This document shows, in pieces, positions 1-5,938 of a stretch of DNA of 6,087 nucleotides. The position numbers were made by a program, and so were the translations under genes. Below the pieces are notes generated by a model. That model saw nothing but the letters and a program-made list of their open reading frames with translations. It was not told the origin of the DNA and searched no databases. Positions within the stretch are counted from its first letter, which is position 1, and every line of letters begins with the position of its first letter. Source of the DNA: Acidobacteriota bacterium (lineage in GTDB: Bacteria > Acidobacteriota > Terriglobia > Terriglobales > Acidobacteriaceae); the NCBI GenBank assembly GCA_021801945.1, contig JAKABE010000217.1, forward strand, positions 1-6,087. The letters are read 5' to 3'.

Positions 1-315
1 GACGGTTTCCTGGCGGCCGACGAAGCGCTGAATGCCGCCGAGATTTTCAAGGGCCTGGCGGACGAGATCGCGCGGCTCGGCGTCCTGGACGACAGTCATC
101 TGCGGTAACGCGGCCGCGGAGGCGACGCGGTGGTCACGGCGGGCCTCCTCCGTACGTCTGGGAGCGGGACGGACACTGCGCTCGCTCAGCCAGACGCCGG
201 CACCCGCAGCGCCCGTTGCAATGCCGCCGGCGCGAAGAAGCTGAAGCAAGGCTTCACGACGCGTCATCGGCGTGCCGTCTGCGGAGTTCCGGTTTGGGTC
301 CGATGGTGAATTCAT
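1..315 (-). CDS. DUF362-family protein with Tat signal, N-terminal part, cut by the window edge
   Basis: Reading down from ATG at 315 gives 105 open codons that run off the left edge. Residues 17-43 look like a twin-arginine export signal: R19-R20 in MTRREALLQLL, then a glycine/alanine-rich hydrophobic stretch ending in GVWL. After a charged linker, residues about 70-105 (TVVQDAEPRDLVRQAL, then NLGGIQRFV) match the opening of DUF362 domains, where a helix ending in GG-(M/I)-x-(R/K)-F-V normally leads to a VVIKPN-type strand just beyond the edge. DUF362 has no settled function; some members carry ferredoxin-like clusters. It lies 76 bp after the DUF6599 gene on the same strand, and no terminator is seen between them, so it is probably the third gene of the operon. 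ATG 315 has an AAGGA at 329-333, 13 nt away, which is rather long. ATG 267 would start directly at the Tat motif but lacks a clear ribosome site. The exported location is inferred; the family call is fairly secure. Confidence 0.8.
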   Translation of the reverse strand, partial: MNSPSDPNRNSADGTPMTRREALLQLLRAGGIATGAAGAGVWLSERSVRPAPRRTEEARRDHRVASAAALPQMTVVQDAEPRDLVRQALENLGGIQRFVGRQETV

Positions 316-391
316 GCGGTTCTCGCAATCCTTGAGCGGGTTACAGTTCCCATCCCGTGAACGCCCCCCTATCCCCCAGCGATTTCGCGAG

Positions 392-886
392 CTACAGTCT
401 TGCCTCGACGCCGTAGGCCAGGGCCAGCAATGCCTGCGGCGTATCGGGCGCCATCTGGTAAGCGACGATGCGGACAAGGTGTGTTCCTTTGCGAAAGGTA
501 ACGCTCTGCTCATGGGCGATGCCTTCATCGCCGAGGTGCGCGGCCTTGGATCTGGGGGAAACGTCGCGGAGGAGGATGATGTGCGCGCCCACCGGGCTGT
601 TCATTGTGTACACATCGACGACAGCATCGATACGGCTCGCGTAGGTGTAAGTTGAGGTGGCAGCGGAGACAACGCCGGCCTTGATGTACTGTTCGGCGTC
701 GCCATCGATGTATTGCCATAAGTCCTTGGCTGCGTAAACGCGAGTTTCGCCCGTCTTCTGCCAGTTGGCAACGGCGCCTGATGGTGGAAAGAGATCGTGC
801 TGAGCTTTTCTGCAGCCTGTGCACGCAGCTACGGCGAGGACAAAAAGCGCAGCCGCTACGGCAATCGAATGCTTTTGAATTCGCAT
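392..886 (-). CDS. DUF6599-family lipoprotein
   Basis: The 164-aa product has a short basic N-terminus (MRIQKH), a hydrophobic core and a lipobox V-A-A-C with the lipidated cysteine at residue 22 (a second cysteine is at 25), so it should be an exported lipoprotein. The mature part matches the DUF6599 pattern: FPPSGAVANWQKTGETRVY, then a W-x-Y-I-D-G-D-A-E-x-Y segment at about residues 58-68. Family members commonly have the similar Y-I-N-G-A-A-E-x-Y there. A mixed alpha/beta remainder includes an F-R-K-G stretch near the end. Its function is unknown. The start at 886 is chosen over upstream in-frame codons (the frame is open to 949) because AGGAGG at 897-902 stands 10 nt before it and the signal peptide begins there. 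It follows the polyferredoxin gene by 16 bp and precedes the DUF362 gene, so translation and function are probably linked to both. A role as a surface partner of the electron-transfer protein is inference only. Confidence 0.8.
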   Translation of the reverse strand: MRIQKHSIAVAAALFVLAVAACTGCRKAQHDLFPPSGAVANWQKTGETRVYAAKDLWQYIDGDAEQYIKAGVVSAATSTYTYASRIDAVVDVYTMNSPVGAHIILLRDVSPRSKAAHLGDEGIAHEQSVTFRKGTHLVRIVAYQMAPDTPQALLALAYGVEARL

Positions 887-896
887 TTCCGAAGTT

Positions 897-902
897 CCTC
901 CT
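897..902 (-). promoter_or_regulatory. Shine-Dalgarno of the DUF6599 gene
   Basis: A perfect AGGAGG on the minus strand directly abuts the TAA stop (905-903) of the upstream polyferredoxin gene and stands 10 nt before ATG 886. It fixes the lipoprotein start and suggests translational coupling of the two genes. Confidence 0.85.
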
Positions 903-2546
903 TTACTTCCTGGTGAGCAGAACCTGGCTCGAGGGCGAGCGGCTTTCACCGATGCTGGTGACGTAAACGGCGGGGTGGTCCTGGATGGGGCAGGCGTACT
1001 CGCATGCGCCGCAACCTACGCAGCGGCTGGGATCGATGTGGGGCTGCTTTACGGTCTTGGTCTTTCCCGCAGAATCGATGACCTGGGCTGCTTCGAGATA
1101 GATGGCTTTGGGCGAGACCGGGCACCACTCCTCGCAAACGATGCACTCCGTAGCCATGGCCCAGGGCAGGCAGTGGCCGCGGTCGTAGAAAGCGGTGCCG
1201 AGGCGGACAGGCTGGCTCTTTTCGCCCGCGGCGCCGCCCCATCCCTTTGCCTGCGGGGTCATCTGCCAGATAGCGCCCGTGGGGCACACTTCAGAACAGA
1301 GCACGCAGCTTGGCTCGCAGTAGCCGATCCGCGGCACCAATGTAGGCGTCCATAGTCCGGTGATGCCCGCTTCATCGAGCGTGGGCTGCAGAGCATTGTT
1401 GGGGCAGACTTTCATGCATTCGCCACAGCGGATACAGCGGGCGAGAAAATCTGGCTCGTCCAGCGCGCCCGGCGGACGCAGTAAACGGTCGTGACGGTCT
1501 TTGCCGAGACCCGTGTTGGCCCGCATCAGCGGAACGATGGCGGCGCCGGCAGCGAGGCCGGTAACCGCGCGGCGCCGGCCAAGATCGGGTGAAGGAACTT
1601 CCGTCTCTTTGCGGAAGAAGCGGAATTGAAGCCCGGCGTGAGGGCAGCTTCCGATACAGTTCATGCACATCAGGCATTCTGATTTGCGCCACGGAACGCC
1701 CACGATAGGGTCATCGCCGCCCTGGCAGTGGAGCAGGCAGCGAAAGCACTTGTTGCAGGCGCCGGCCTCTGCCTCTTTGTGGAGACCGAAGATCGACCAG
1801 CGGGAAACCGCACCAAGCAGGGCTCCCAAGGGACAGAGTGCGCGGCACCAGAAGCGCGTAACACGCAGGCTGGCGGCGAGAAGCGCGAGAAAGAGAAGGC
1901 CGAGAAACAGTCCCTGTGTGAAGTGGGGCTGACGGAAGTCCAGCACCACGGCCTGGAGAACGGCGTGAAGACTACCGCCGATGAATTCAACGGCCGCGAT
2001 GTGGCTGTGCTCAAGCGGGGCGAGCACTGCATTGACCGCATAGTTGCAGGCTGGAAGGATGGATAAGCCCAGGGACCGCACCAGAAGGCTGAAGGGATCG
2101 AGCCAGCCGATGGCCATGGAGCCGAGGAACGCAGCCACAAGGCCCGCGAGAAGAACGACATATTTCACCGTCTGCCAGCGTTTATAGCGGTTGGATTCGA
2201 TGCGCTGCTTTCCGCGCTTGGCCTCCGATTTGAAATTGCCCACGAAATGCTGCAACGTGCCCAGGGGACAGATCCATCCGCAGAAAAAGCGGCCCAGAAG
2301 AAGCGTGGGGATGAGGATCGCGAGGGTCCACAACAGGCCACGATACAAGGCGTGGGTGGCCAAGGCATTGCCGAGTGCGATCAGAGGATCCCACTCAAAG
2401 AACAGGCGCACAGGTGCGCTGAGATGGGCGTCGTTGCTTGTGCCCGGGAAAGGACGTAGCGAGGTGAAAATCAGCAGCGCCAGGAACAACAGCAGAAAGA
2501 AGATCTGCGAGATCCTGCGCAGCAGCGGCAATCTGGAACGGACCAC
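903..2546 (-). CDS. Membrane polyferredoxin, NapH/NosR-like N-terminus fused to a NapG/MauM-like C-terminus
   Basis: The protein is 547 aa from GTG 2546 (add 5 for numbering from ATG 2561). The N-terminal half has about five membrane segments (roughly residues 11-31, 71-90, 127-147, 150-167 and 210-228) and two C-x3-C-P motifs, FCGWICPLG at about 88-96 and FWCRALCPLG at about 232-241, typical of NapH/NosR/CcoG quinol-linked proteins. Two four-cysteine [4Fe-4S] motifs follow: CNKCFRCLLHC (C264-C274) and CLMCMNCIGSCP (C291-C301). A GRRR plus hydrophobic segment at about 323-341 resembles the Tat signal of NapG. After it come four more clusters: CIRCGECMKVCP (C371-C381), C-x3-C-x2-C-x3-C-P (C410-C421), a C459...CIVCEEWCP set (C459, C468, C471, C475) and CVGCGACEYACP (C509-C519). 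The likely role is electron transfer from quinol through a chain of about six clusters to an unknown acceptor. It leads the operon with the DUF6599 and DUF362 genes. Its precise partner cannot be named. It is not a canonical NosR, because no FMN-binding domain is seen. Confidence 0.85.
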   Translation of the reverse strand: MVRSRLPLLRRISQIFFLLLFLALLIFTSLRPFPGTSNDAHLSAPVRLFFEWDPLIALGNALATHALYRGLLWTLAILIPTLLLGRFFCGWICPLGTLQHFVGNFKSEAKRGKQRIESNRYKRWQTVKYVVLLAGLVAAFLGSMAIGWLDPFSLLVRSLGLSILPACNYAVNAVLAPLEHSHIAAVEFIGGSLHAVLQAVVLDFRQPHFTQGLFLGLLFLALLAASLRVTRFWCRALCPLGALLGAVSRWSIFGLHKEAEAGACNKCFRCLLHCQGGDDPIVGVPWRKSECLMCMNCIGSCPHAGLQFRFFRKETEVPSPDLGRRRAVTGLAAGAAIVPLMRANTGLGKDRHDRLLRPPGALDEPDFLARCIRCGECMKVCPNNALQPTLDEAGITGLWTPTLVPRIGYCEPSCVLCSEVCPTGAIWQMTPQAKGWGGAAGEKSQPVRLGTAFYDRGHCLPWAMATECIVCEEWCPVSPKAIYLEAAQVIDSAGKTKTVKQPHIDPSRCVGCGACEYACPIQDHPAVYVTSIGESRSPSSQVLLTRK

Positions 2547-2554
2547 GTACCCCC

Positions 2555-2559
2555 CCTCC
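2555..2559 (-). promoter_or_regulatory. Shine-Dalgarno deciding a GTG start for the polyferredoxin
   Basis: GGAGG (within GGAGGGGGG) stands 8 nt before GTG 2546. The upstream ATG 2559-2561 overlaps this ribosome site and has no purine-rich sequence of its own at the right distance. Initiation at 2546, giving M-V-R-S-R-L-P-L-L-R-R before the first membrane helix, is therefore preferred, and the ATG start would only add five residues. Confidence 0.65.
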
Positions 2560-2595
2560 ATGAGCTGCGCGCTGACGGATTAATTACCGAGAATG

Positions 2596-2601
2596 ATGGT
2601 A
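2596..2601 (-). promoter_or_regulatory. Possible -10 element of the polyferredoxin operon
   Basis: TACCAT on the minus strand matches TATAAT at four of six positions. Its centre lies about 30 bp downstream of the centre of the TGTGA-N6-TCACG palindrome, close to the geometry of class II activation, where the activator takes the place of the -35 box. Transcription would start near 2588 with a leader of about 40 nt. No good -35 hexamer is visible. The call rests on spacing alone. Confidence 0.3.
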
Positions 2602-2620
2602 TGTAGGCTGCGCGCGGGGC

Positions 2621-2636
2621 TGTGACAGGCATCACG
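2621..2636. promoter_or_regulatory. Candidate CRP/FNR-family operator
   Basis: TGTGA-CAGGCA-TCACG is nearly identical to the CRP-type half-site arrangement TGTGA-N6-TCACA, with GTGA/TCAC perfectly inverted. It is centred about 80 bp upstream of the polyferredoxin start, in the non-coding gap between that gene and the esterase pseudogene. A CRP/FNR-superfamily regulator acting on a redox operon would make sense. Which member binds cannot be told from the site, and a chance palindrome is not excluded. Confidence 0.5.
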
Positions 2637-2710
2637 CTCAGAACGGGGCGGGCCAGGAGATGGAAGAAGCGGCCCGTTCAGCGAGTCTGCGGTCAATTAT
2701 CAACAAATCT

Positions 2711-3359
2711 TTATGGTTTGGCCAGCGATTGCGATCCGAATCTTGTACCTGCCGGAGTTCGGCGCCAGGCAAAGTAGGCGTTCCGTGCCTTCAGGTCTGC
2801 CAAACTGGGAACAGGTCCGGTGTGCGCATGTCCGCCGGAAAAATAGATCAGCACGGAGTGTTGATCGCTGAAGGCGGGCCAGTAGGGTACTCTCTTACCA
2901 TTGGGGTCGCCATACTGAGCGAAGTTTGTCCAATAGGTCGCCATATCTTCCGCAACGGCTAAGTCCCCTGTCGTAGGCTTGCTTCTGGGGGCGCTCCGAA
3001 AATGCTCAAAGACATAGGGCACTTCGCTTCCGTGGGGCGAACCAAAGCCGGCGCGCGGTGAATTGGCGGGATCGTTGGGGTGTTGATCAAAGTAGTAAAA
3101 GTAGACCTTTGAGTGACCGATGCTCGACGCCAGCCGTGCCCAGCTCCAAGTGTGCCAAAGGTTGCTCCTTCATCGGAGTTGTAACCGATCAGGATAGGTG
3201 TGTTGTTGAACTTCACTTCCTCGCGGCAGGAGGCTCGGGAGGGCGCCAACGCAGATCGCCTGCCGGTGGCGCCGCGAAGGGAATACCACGGCAGACGGCT
3301 AAGCCCTGTTCTACGGTGCCTTCCAGGACGCCCTGCTGAACTCGAAATTGCTTCCTATT
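2711..3359 (-). pseudogene. Type-B carboxylesterase remnant with two large internal deletions
   Basis: Three collinear pieces of a para-nitrobenzyl-type carboxylesterase (intact family members are about 500-550 aa) lie in two reading frames. Block 1 (3341 to 3216) reads VQQGVLEGTVEQGLAVCRGI, then PFAAPPAGDLRWRPPEPPA, the family's N-terminal signature, ending in TGA at 3215-3213. Block 2 (about 3216-3157), in another frame, reads VKFNNTPILIGYNSDEGATF and carries the acidic triad residue in DEG. Block 3 (3157-2711), back in the first frame, reads WHTWSWARLASSIGHSKVYF, then GSPHGSEVPYVFEHF with the catalytic histidine, and ends with the usual C-terminal DLAVAEDMATYWTNF, PVPSLADLKA and YFAWRRT segments. 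The middle, with the oxyanion loop and the G-x-S-x-G nucleophile, is missing (roughly 250-270 codons). About 60 codons are also missing between blocks 2 and 3. There is no start codon or signal peptide. Block 1 opens right at the stop of the TAXI gene. It cannot encode an active esterase. Confidence 0.88.
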
Positions 3360-4407
3360 TCATGTAACCGACTTCGCGGTAATAGCGTGCGGCGCCGGGA
3401 TCGAGCGGGACGTTGCATGCCTTCCACACGTTATGGATGTTGTAGGAGAAGTCCTGATTAGTCCATTGCAGGAGGTCCTGGTGCTGGTCCATGGCACGGG
3501 CAACGTCATAGGCGAAACTATCGGGCACGTCGTTTCGCGTGTAGATCACCGTTCCGTCGCGCACCACCGTGGGGATAGGCCGTTCAATTCCGCGCAGCAT
3601 TCCCACCGGTATGGTTCCGAGGCGGATTTGCGGCTCTTGGGCCAGATTGGCCAGCAGCGGATTAGGAAGTTGGAGGTAATTGAGATCGACCTCCTGGCTT
3701 ACTTCGTTCAAGACCCTAAACTCCGGGGCGGTGGTCATAAAGCCGCCGTGGATCATGATGTCGAAGTTGGAGACGTTTGCCCCCGCTGCGCTCACATAGC
3801 CCCCGGCGGCGGTGATGGACTTCACGGAAAGCCCATAGTAGGCGAGGATTGCCTTCACCATGGGGTCATTCGGAGAAGCGAAGATCCTGACGGGCCATCG
3901 CTTCTTTCGAATCTGCGATAAGTTCGTGATGCCCGTGCTGGCTCTTGCCGCCACCACCAGGTACCACGGCGACTGAATATTCGCGATCAGGCGCAGGTTC
4001 TTCATGGGGCCTTGACGTGCGTAAAGGCCGGTTCCGTTATAGGCGCTGCACAGAAATTGTAGTGCCGTGGCCCCGAAGTCCACCCGTCCAAGCCCCGGCG
4101 CGTTGGGCGGCGCCATGGCCACCGAGACTGCGGGGTCTTTGTGGTACGGAGGCGGCAACTCGCCTTTGGCGACGATGACAGGGGCCGCAGCTGCGTTGCA
4201 GTTATGACAAATCTGCACGTCGTAGTTTTCGAACTGCATGGCATCTTTCACCACCTGAGCCATCGCCCCCCAGGGACAGAGCCTGCACGCCCCGCCGAAC
4301 ACAGGTTTCTTGGCCTTGATGCCCGCGCTCTGACCTGCGCCCGTCTGGGCCGCTACCGGGCTCATCATCGCCAAAACCAGCGTAAGCACACTCAGAAACT
4401 TCGCCAC
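3355..4407 (-). CDS. TAXI-family TRAP-type periplasmic solute-binding protein with paired CxxC motifs
   Basis: The product is 350 aa from GTG 4407, chosen because GGGAGG lies 7 nt upstream and a signal peptide (MAKFLSVLTLVLAMMSPVAA, cleaved near residue 20-21) starts there; the frame is open further back to 4596 but looks non-coding. The core matches TAXI binding proteins: KNLRLIANIQSPWYLVVAAR at about 136-155, STGITNLSQIRKKR with a following strand, AILAYYGLSVKSI at about 186-198, and FDIMIHGGF (225-ish), which corresponds to the segment where the family reads D-A-x-F. The usual first glycine-rich ligand loop is replaced by GGACRLCPWGAMAQ with C41 and C44, and C67/C70 follow in QICHNCN; further cysteines are at 120 and 331. 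TAXI proteins normally deliver a ligand to a DctQ/DctM-type permease, but none is encoded in the window, so its partner and ligand are unknown. It ends at the edge of the esterase pseudogene. Confidence 0.78.
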   Translation of the reverse strand: MAKFLSVLTLVLAMMSPVAAQTGAGQSAGIKAKKPVFGGACRLCPWGAMAQVVKDAMQFENYDVQICHNCNAAAAPVIVAKGELPPPYHKDPAVSVAMAPPNAPGLGRVDFGATALQFLCSAYNGTGLYARQGPMKNLRLIANIQSPWYLVVAARASTGITNLSQIRKKRWPVRIFASPNDPMVKAILAYYGLSVKSITAAGGYVSAAGANVSNFDIMIHGGFMTTAPEFRVLNEVSQEVDLNYLQLPNPLLANLAQEPQIRLGTIPVGMLRGIERPIPTVVRDGTVIYTRNDVPDSFAYDVARAMDQHQDLLQWTNQDFSYNIHNVWKACNVPLDPGAARYYREVGYMK

Positions 4408-4414
4408 AGACCTA

Positions 4415-4420
4415 CCTCCC
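4415..4420 (-). promoter_or_regulatory. Shine-Dalgarno deciding the GTG start of the TAXI protein
   Basis: GGGAGG on the minus strand stands 7 nt before GTG 4407, immediately ahead of a good signal peptide. This rejects the longer reading from 4596, whose extra 63 residues show no domain and no export signal. Confidence 0.75.
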
Positions 4421-4456
4421 AAGATCAGTTCGATGTTGACCAAGGCAATATGCTGT

Positions 4457-4480
4457 TCCGGAGACTCGGAAGTCCGGAGA
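4457..4480 (-). repeat. Tandem TCTCCGGA repeats upstream of the TAXI gene
   Basis: On the minus strand TCTCCGGA occurs twice with an 8-bp spacer (16-bp period), 50-73 bp upstream of GTG 4407. The same octamer lies in inverted orientation at 4658-4665. Seven of its bases (TCTCCGG, 5739-5733) recur about 51 bp upstream of the YqgE-like start. This could be a regulator binding array, but the motif is short and GC-rich enough for chance. Confidence 0.35.
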
Positions 4481-4860
4481 GTGGTGCACGGTGACCATGT
4501 CCAGCTGCCTTGGCCGTTAGGACCAAGATGAACTCCGAGCCGGCAAAGCAAATTTGCTAGTTGCGGCTTGAAGAACCAGCTTACACCTAGCCACAATTAC
4601 TCGAAAGGCTTAAGTCAACTTGTAACTTTGGGTTCAGGTGCGGCGACTGACGGTCATTCTCCGGATTCTGCACCCCGGGGTCGCATCTCCCGCAAGGGCG
4701 CCGAGGCTCATCGTTTGCATTCGCACCGATCCATAGCCCGGCCACGCGAATCGTTCGGGATCATTTCAATTCCGTGCGGGCGCAGGTGATCCAGACTTGC
4801 CGGGAGTGCAAAAACGGTGTATCCCGCCAGAAATCGGCGCTTTGAATGACATGGGATTGG

Positions 4861-5682
4861 TCAAAACAGCTCTGCTGACTGGGAGATTCCCGCGAAGGGA
4901 ACACTCTTTGCCCATTGCAGCTTTGTCGCCTGAATCATCTGCGACCACAAAGCATCCGGACTGGAATTAAATACCGCCGCGGTGTCTGGCGGGAAAACGT
5001 ACCACGCGCCCGACTGTACTTCGGCTTTTAATTGATTTTGTGTCCAGCCGGCGTATCCCAGATAGACATGAAAAACACCCGGGGCAGACCGGGCCGCAAG
5101 CAATTTCTCAAAGAGCCCTTTGTCGGAGATCAAATAGACACCCCCGAAGACATTTTGAGCCCCTTTGATCTTGGCCGAGGACTGATAGAGTGCAAACACG
5201 GTCGAAGGCTCCACAGGACCCCCGAGATAGACCGGGTCGGAACGGTCCTTTGCAGCTTTGAGAGCAAGGACTCGAGATAGGGGCACATCGGTGCGCCGGT
5301 TGAGAATCAGTCCGAGGGCGCCCTTCTTGTCGTAGTAAACCAGCAAGACTACAGTTGCAGCGAAACTCGGATCTCCGAGGCTGCGGCTGGCCACCAGTAA
5401 CCTTCCAGCACCCAGATCCTTGGGGTCCTTGAATTGAATCGGAACCAATGAGGCCGGCAGAAATTCGCCATGGCCGCGGGATGACTTGAGCCACCGTTCT
5501 GGCTCACTCGCCGGCGGGCTGCCGAACCAGGGCAGTGCCGCAGGGGCAGACATTGCAGCGCGCAACCAAGTATTTGGCTGTGGCACGTCAAGCTTTACCC
5601 TGTAACCCTCAACTCCTCCGTAGGTCACCATGGCAGCGACCGTGAAGAGCATAGCGAACAGCAGGAATTTGCGCAGCGCCAT
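4861..5682 (-). CDS. YqgE/AlgH (DUF179) family protein with an N-terminal membrane anchor
   Basis: The product is 273 aa, against about 185-200 aa for ordinary YqgE/AlgH proteins. Residues 91-240 carry the family core: GAGRLLVASRSLGDPSFAAT, VVLLVYYDKKGALGLILNRR with the T-D-V-P-L that follows, PVYLGGPVEPSTVFALYQS at about 150-168, VFGGVYLISDKG and the FHVYLGYAGWTQNQL segment at about 204-218, then GAWYVFPPD. The family's biochemical role is unresolved; AlgH was linked to alginate regulation in Pseudomonas. The extra 90 residues contain a hydrophobic segment (about 6-22) after MALRK, with no clear cleavage site or lipobox, followed by a proline-rich linker. The domain may therefore be anchored and face the periplasm, unlike the cytosolic relatives. 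ATG 5682 is preferred over the in-frame GTG at 5700 because a GGAAGGGA ribosome site stands 8 nt before it. It appears to be transcribed alone, 453 bp from the TAXI gene. Confidence 0.88.
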   Translation of the reverse strand: MALRKFLLFAMLFTVAAMVTYGGVEGYRVKLDVPQPNTWLRAAMSAPAALPWFGSPPASEPERWLKSSRGHGEFLPASLVPIQFKDPKDLGAGRLLVASRSLGDPSFAATVVLLVYYDKKGALGLILNRRTDVPLSRVLALKAAKDRSDPVYLGGPVEPSTVFALYQSSAKIKGAQNVFGGVYLISDKGLFEKLLAARSAPGVFHVYLGYAGWTQNQLKAEVQSGAWYVFPPDTAAVFNSSPDALWSQMIQATKLQWAKSVPFAGISQSAELF

Positions 5683-5690
5683 GACCGGTA

Positions 5691-5698
5691 TCCCTTCC
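5691..5698 (-). promoter_or_regulatory. Shine-Dalgarno of the YqgE-like gene
   Basis: GGAAGGGA on the minus strand lies 8 nt before ATG 5682 and overlaps the alternative in-frame GTG at 5700-5698, so the shorter start is the better one. A CATAAT at 5711-5706 resembles a -10 box, but it would leave a very short leader and has no -35 partner. Confidence 0.65.
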
Positions 5699-5891
5699 AC
5701 AGGAGATTATGCATTCTTTTCGGGTGGTCCGGCCGGAGATTTCTGTTTTTCTCCCGCTTTGCGATCCCCCGGGAACTCGAACCGCTTTGTACGTCAGGAA
5801 GTGAACAAATGCCTTCTTTGGTACAGGCTTTGATGCATCTTGCCGGGAGCGCGCAGGGTTGCCAGAGCTCCTGGATAGTTTCAGAATGCGC

Positions 5892-5914
5892 CCTGAAATG
5901 CCCGGAAGTTCAGG
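5892..5914. repeat. Inverted repeat, 6-bp stem
   Basis: CCTGAA at 5892-5897 pairs with TTCAGG at 5909-5914 around an 11-nt loop. It lies only 2 nt from a longer inverted repeat on its right. Neither is followed by a T-tract, so intrinsic termination is not indicated. Confidence 0.4.
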
Positions 5915-5916
5915 CG

Positions 5917-5938
5917 GTTCGCACAACTGGGTGCGAAC
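5917..5938. repeat. Perfect 8-bp inverted repeat
   Basis: GTTCGCAC (5917-5924) and GTGCGAAC (5931-5938) form a perfect palindrome around AACTGG. It is about 235 bp upstream of the YqgE-like start. It could be a dimeric-regulator operator or an RNA hairpin in an upstream transcript; the sequence does not decide. The half-site order is the reverse of the GAAC-N4-GTTC type used by LexA. Confidence 0.5.

Larger units (their letters stand above)
4408..4860. other. Non-coding stretch between the YqgE-like and TAXI genes
   Basis: No reading frame here resembles a known protein on either strand. The part nearest the TAXI gene carries its ribosome site and a tandem TCTCCGGA repeat (4457-4464 and 4473-4480) with an inverted copy at 4658-4665. 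A CATATT at 4452-4447 (minus) could be a weak -10 element but has no convincing -35. A TTGACT at 4618-4613 lacks a partner at normal spacing. A self-complementary ACCCCGGGGT sits at 4672-4681. No hairpin with a T-tract was seen after the YqgE-like stop, so how that transcript ends is not evident. Confidence 0.6.

Noticed and set aside
272..655. Plus-strand reading frame of 127 codons
   Set aside because: It is antisense to the DUF6599 and DUF362 genes, both supported by family motifs and export signals; it is a compositional shadow.
903..2546. Naming the polyferredoxin NosR, NapH or CcoG
   Set aside because: It lacks the FMN-binding domain of NosR, carries more clusters than NapH, and lacks the C-terminal domain of CcoG; no gene symbol is justified.
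2648..2680. Terminator after the esterase remnant
   Set aside because: AACGGG near 2641 can pair with CCCGTT near 2675, but the loop is long and no T-tract follows on either strand.
2711..3022. A stand-alone 103-aa gene
   Set aside because: Its apparent start is a GTG inside the HGSEVPYVF motif of the esterase; the homology continues upstream in the same frame, so it is the end of the pseudogene and not a small gene.
3433..3921. Long plus-strand reading frame of 162 codons
   Set aside because: It lies fully antisense to the TAXI gene, which has family motifs, a signal peptide and a ribosome site; its own translation shows no domain.
4823..4993. 9-bp inverted repeat CCCGCCAGA / TCTGGCGGG
   Set aside because: The arms are more than 150 bp apart and one lies inside the YqgE-like coding region; it is probably chance.
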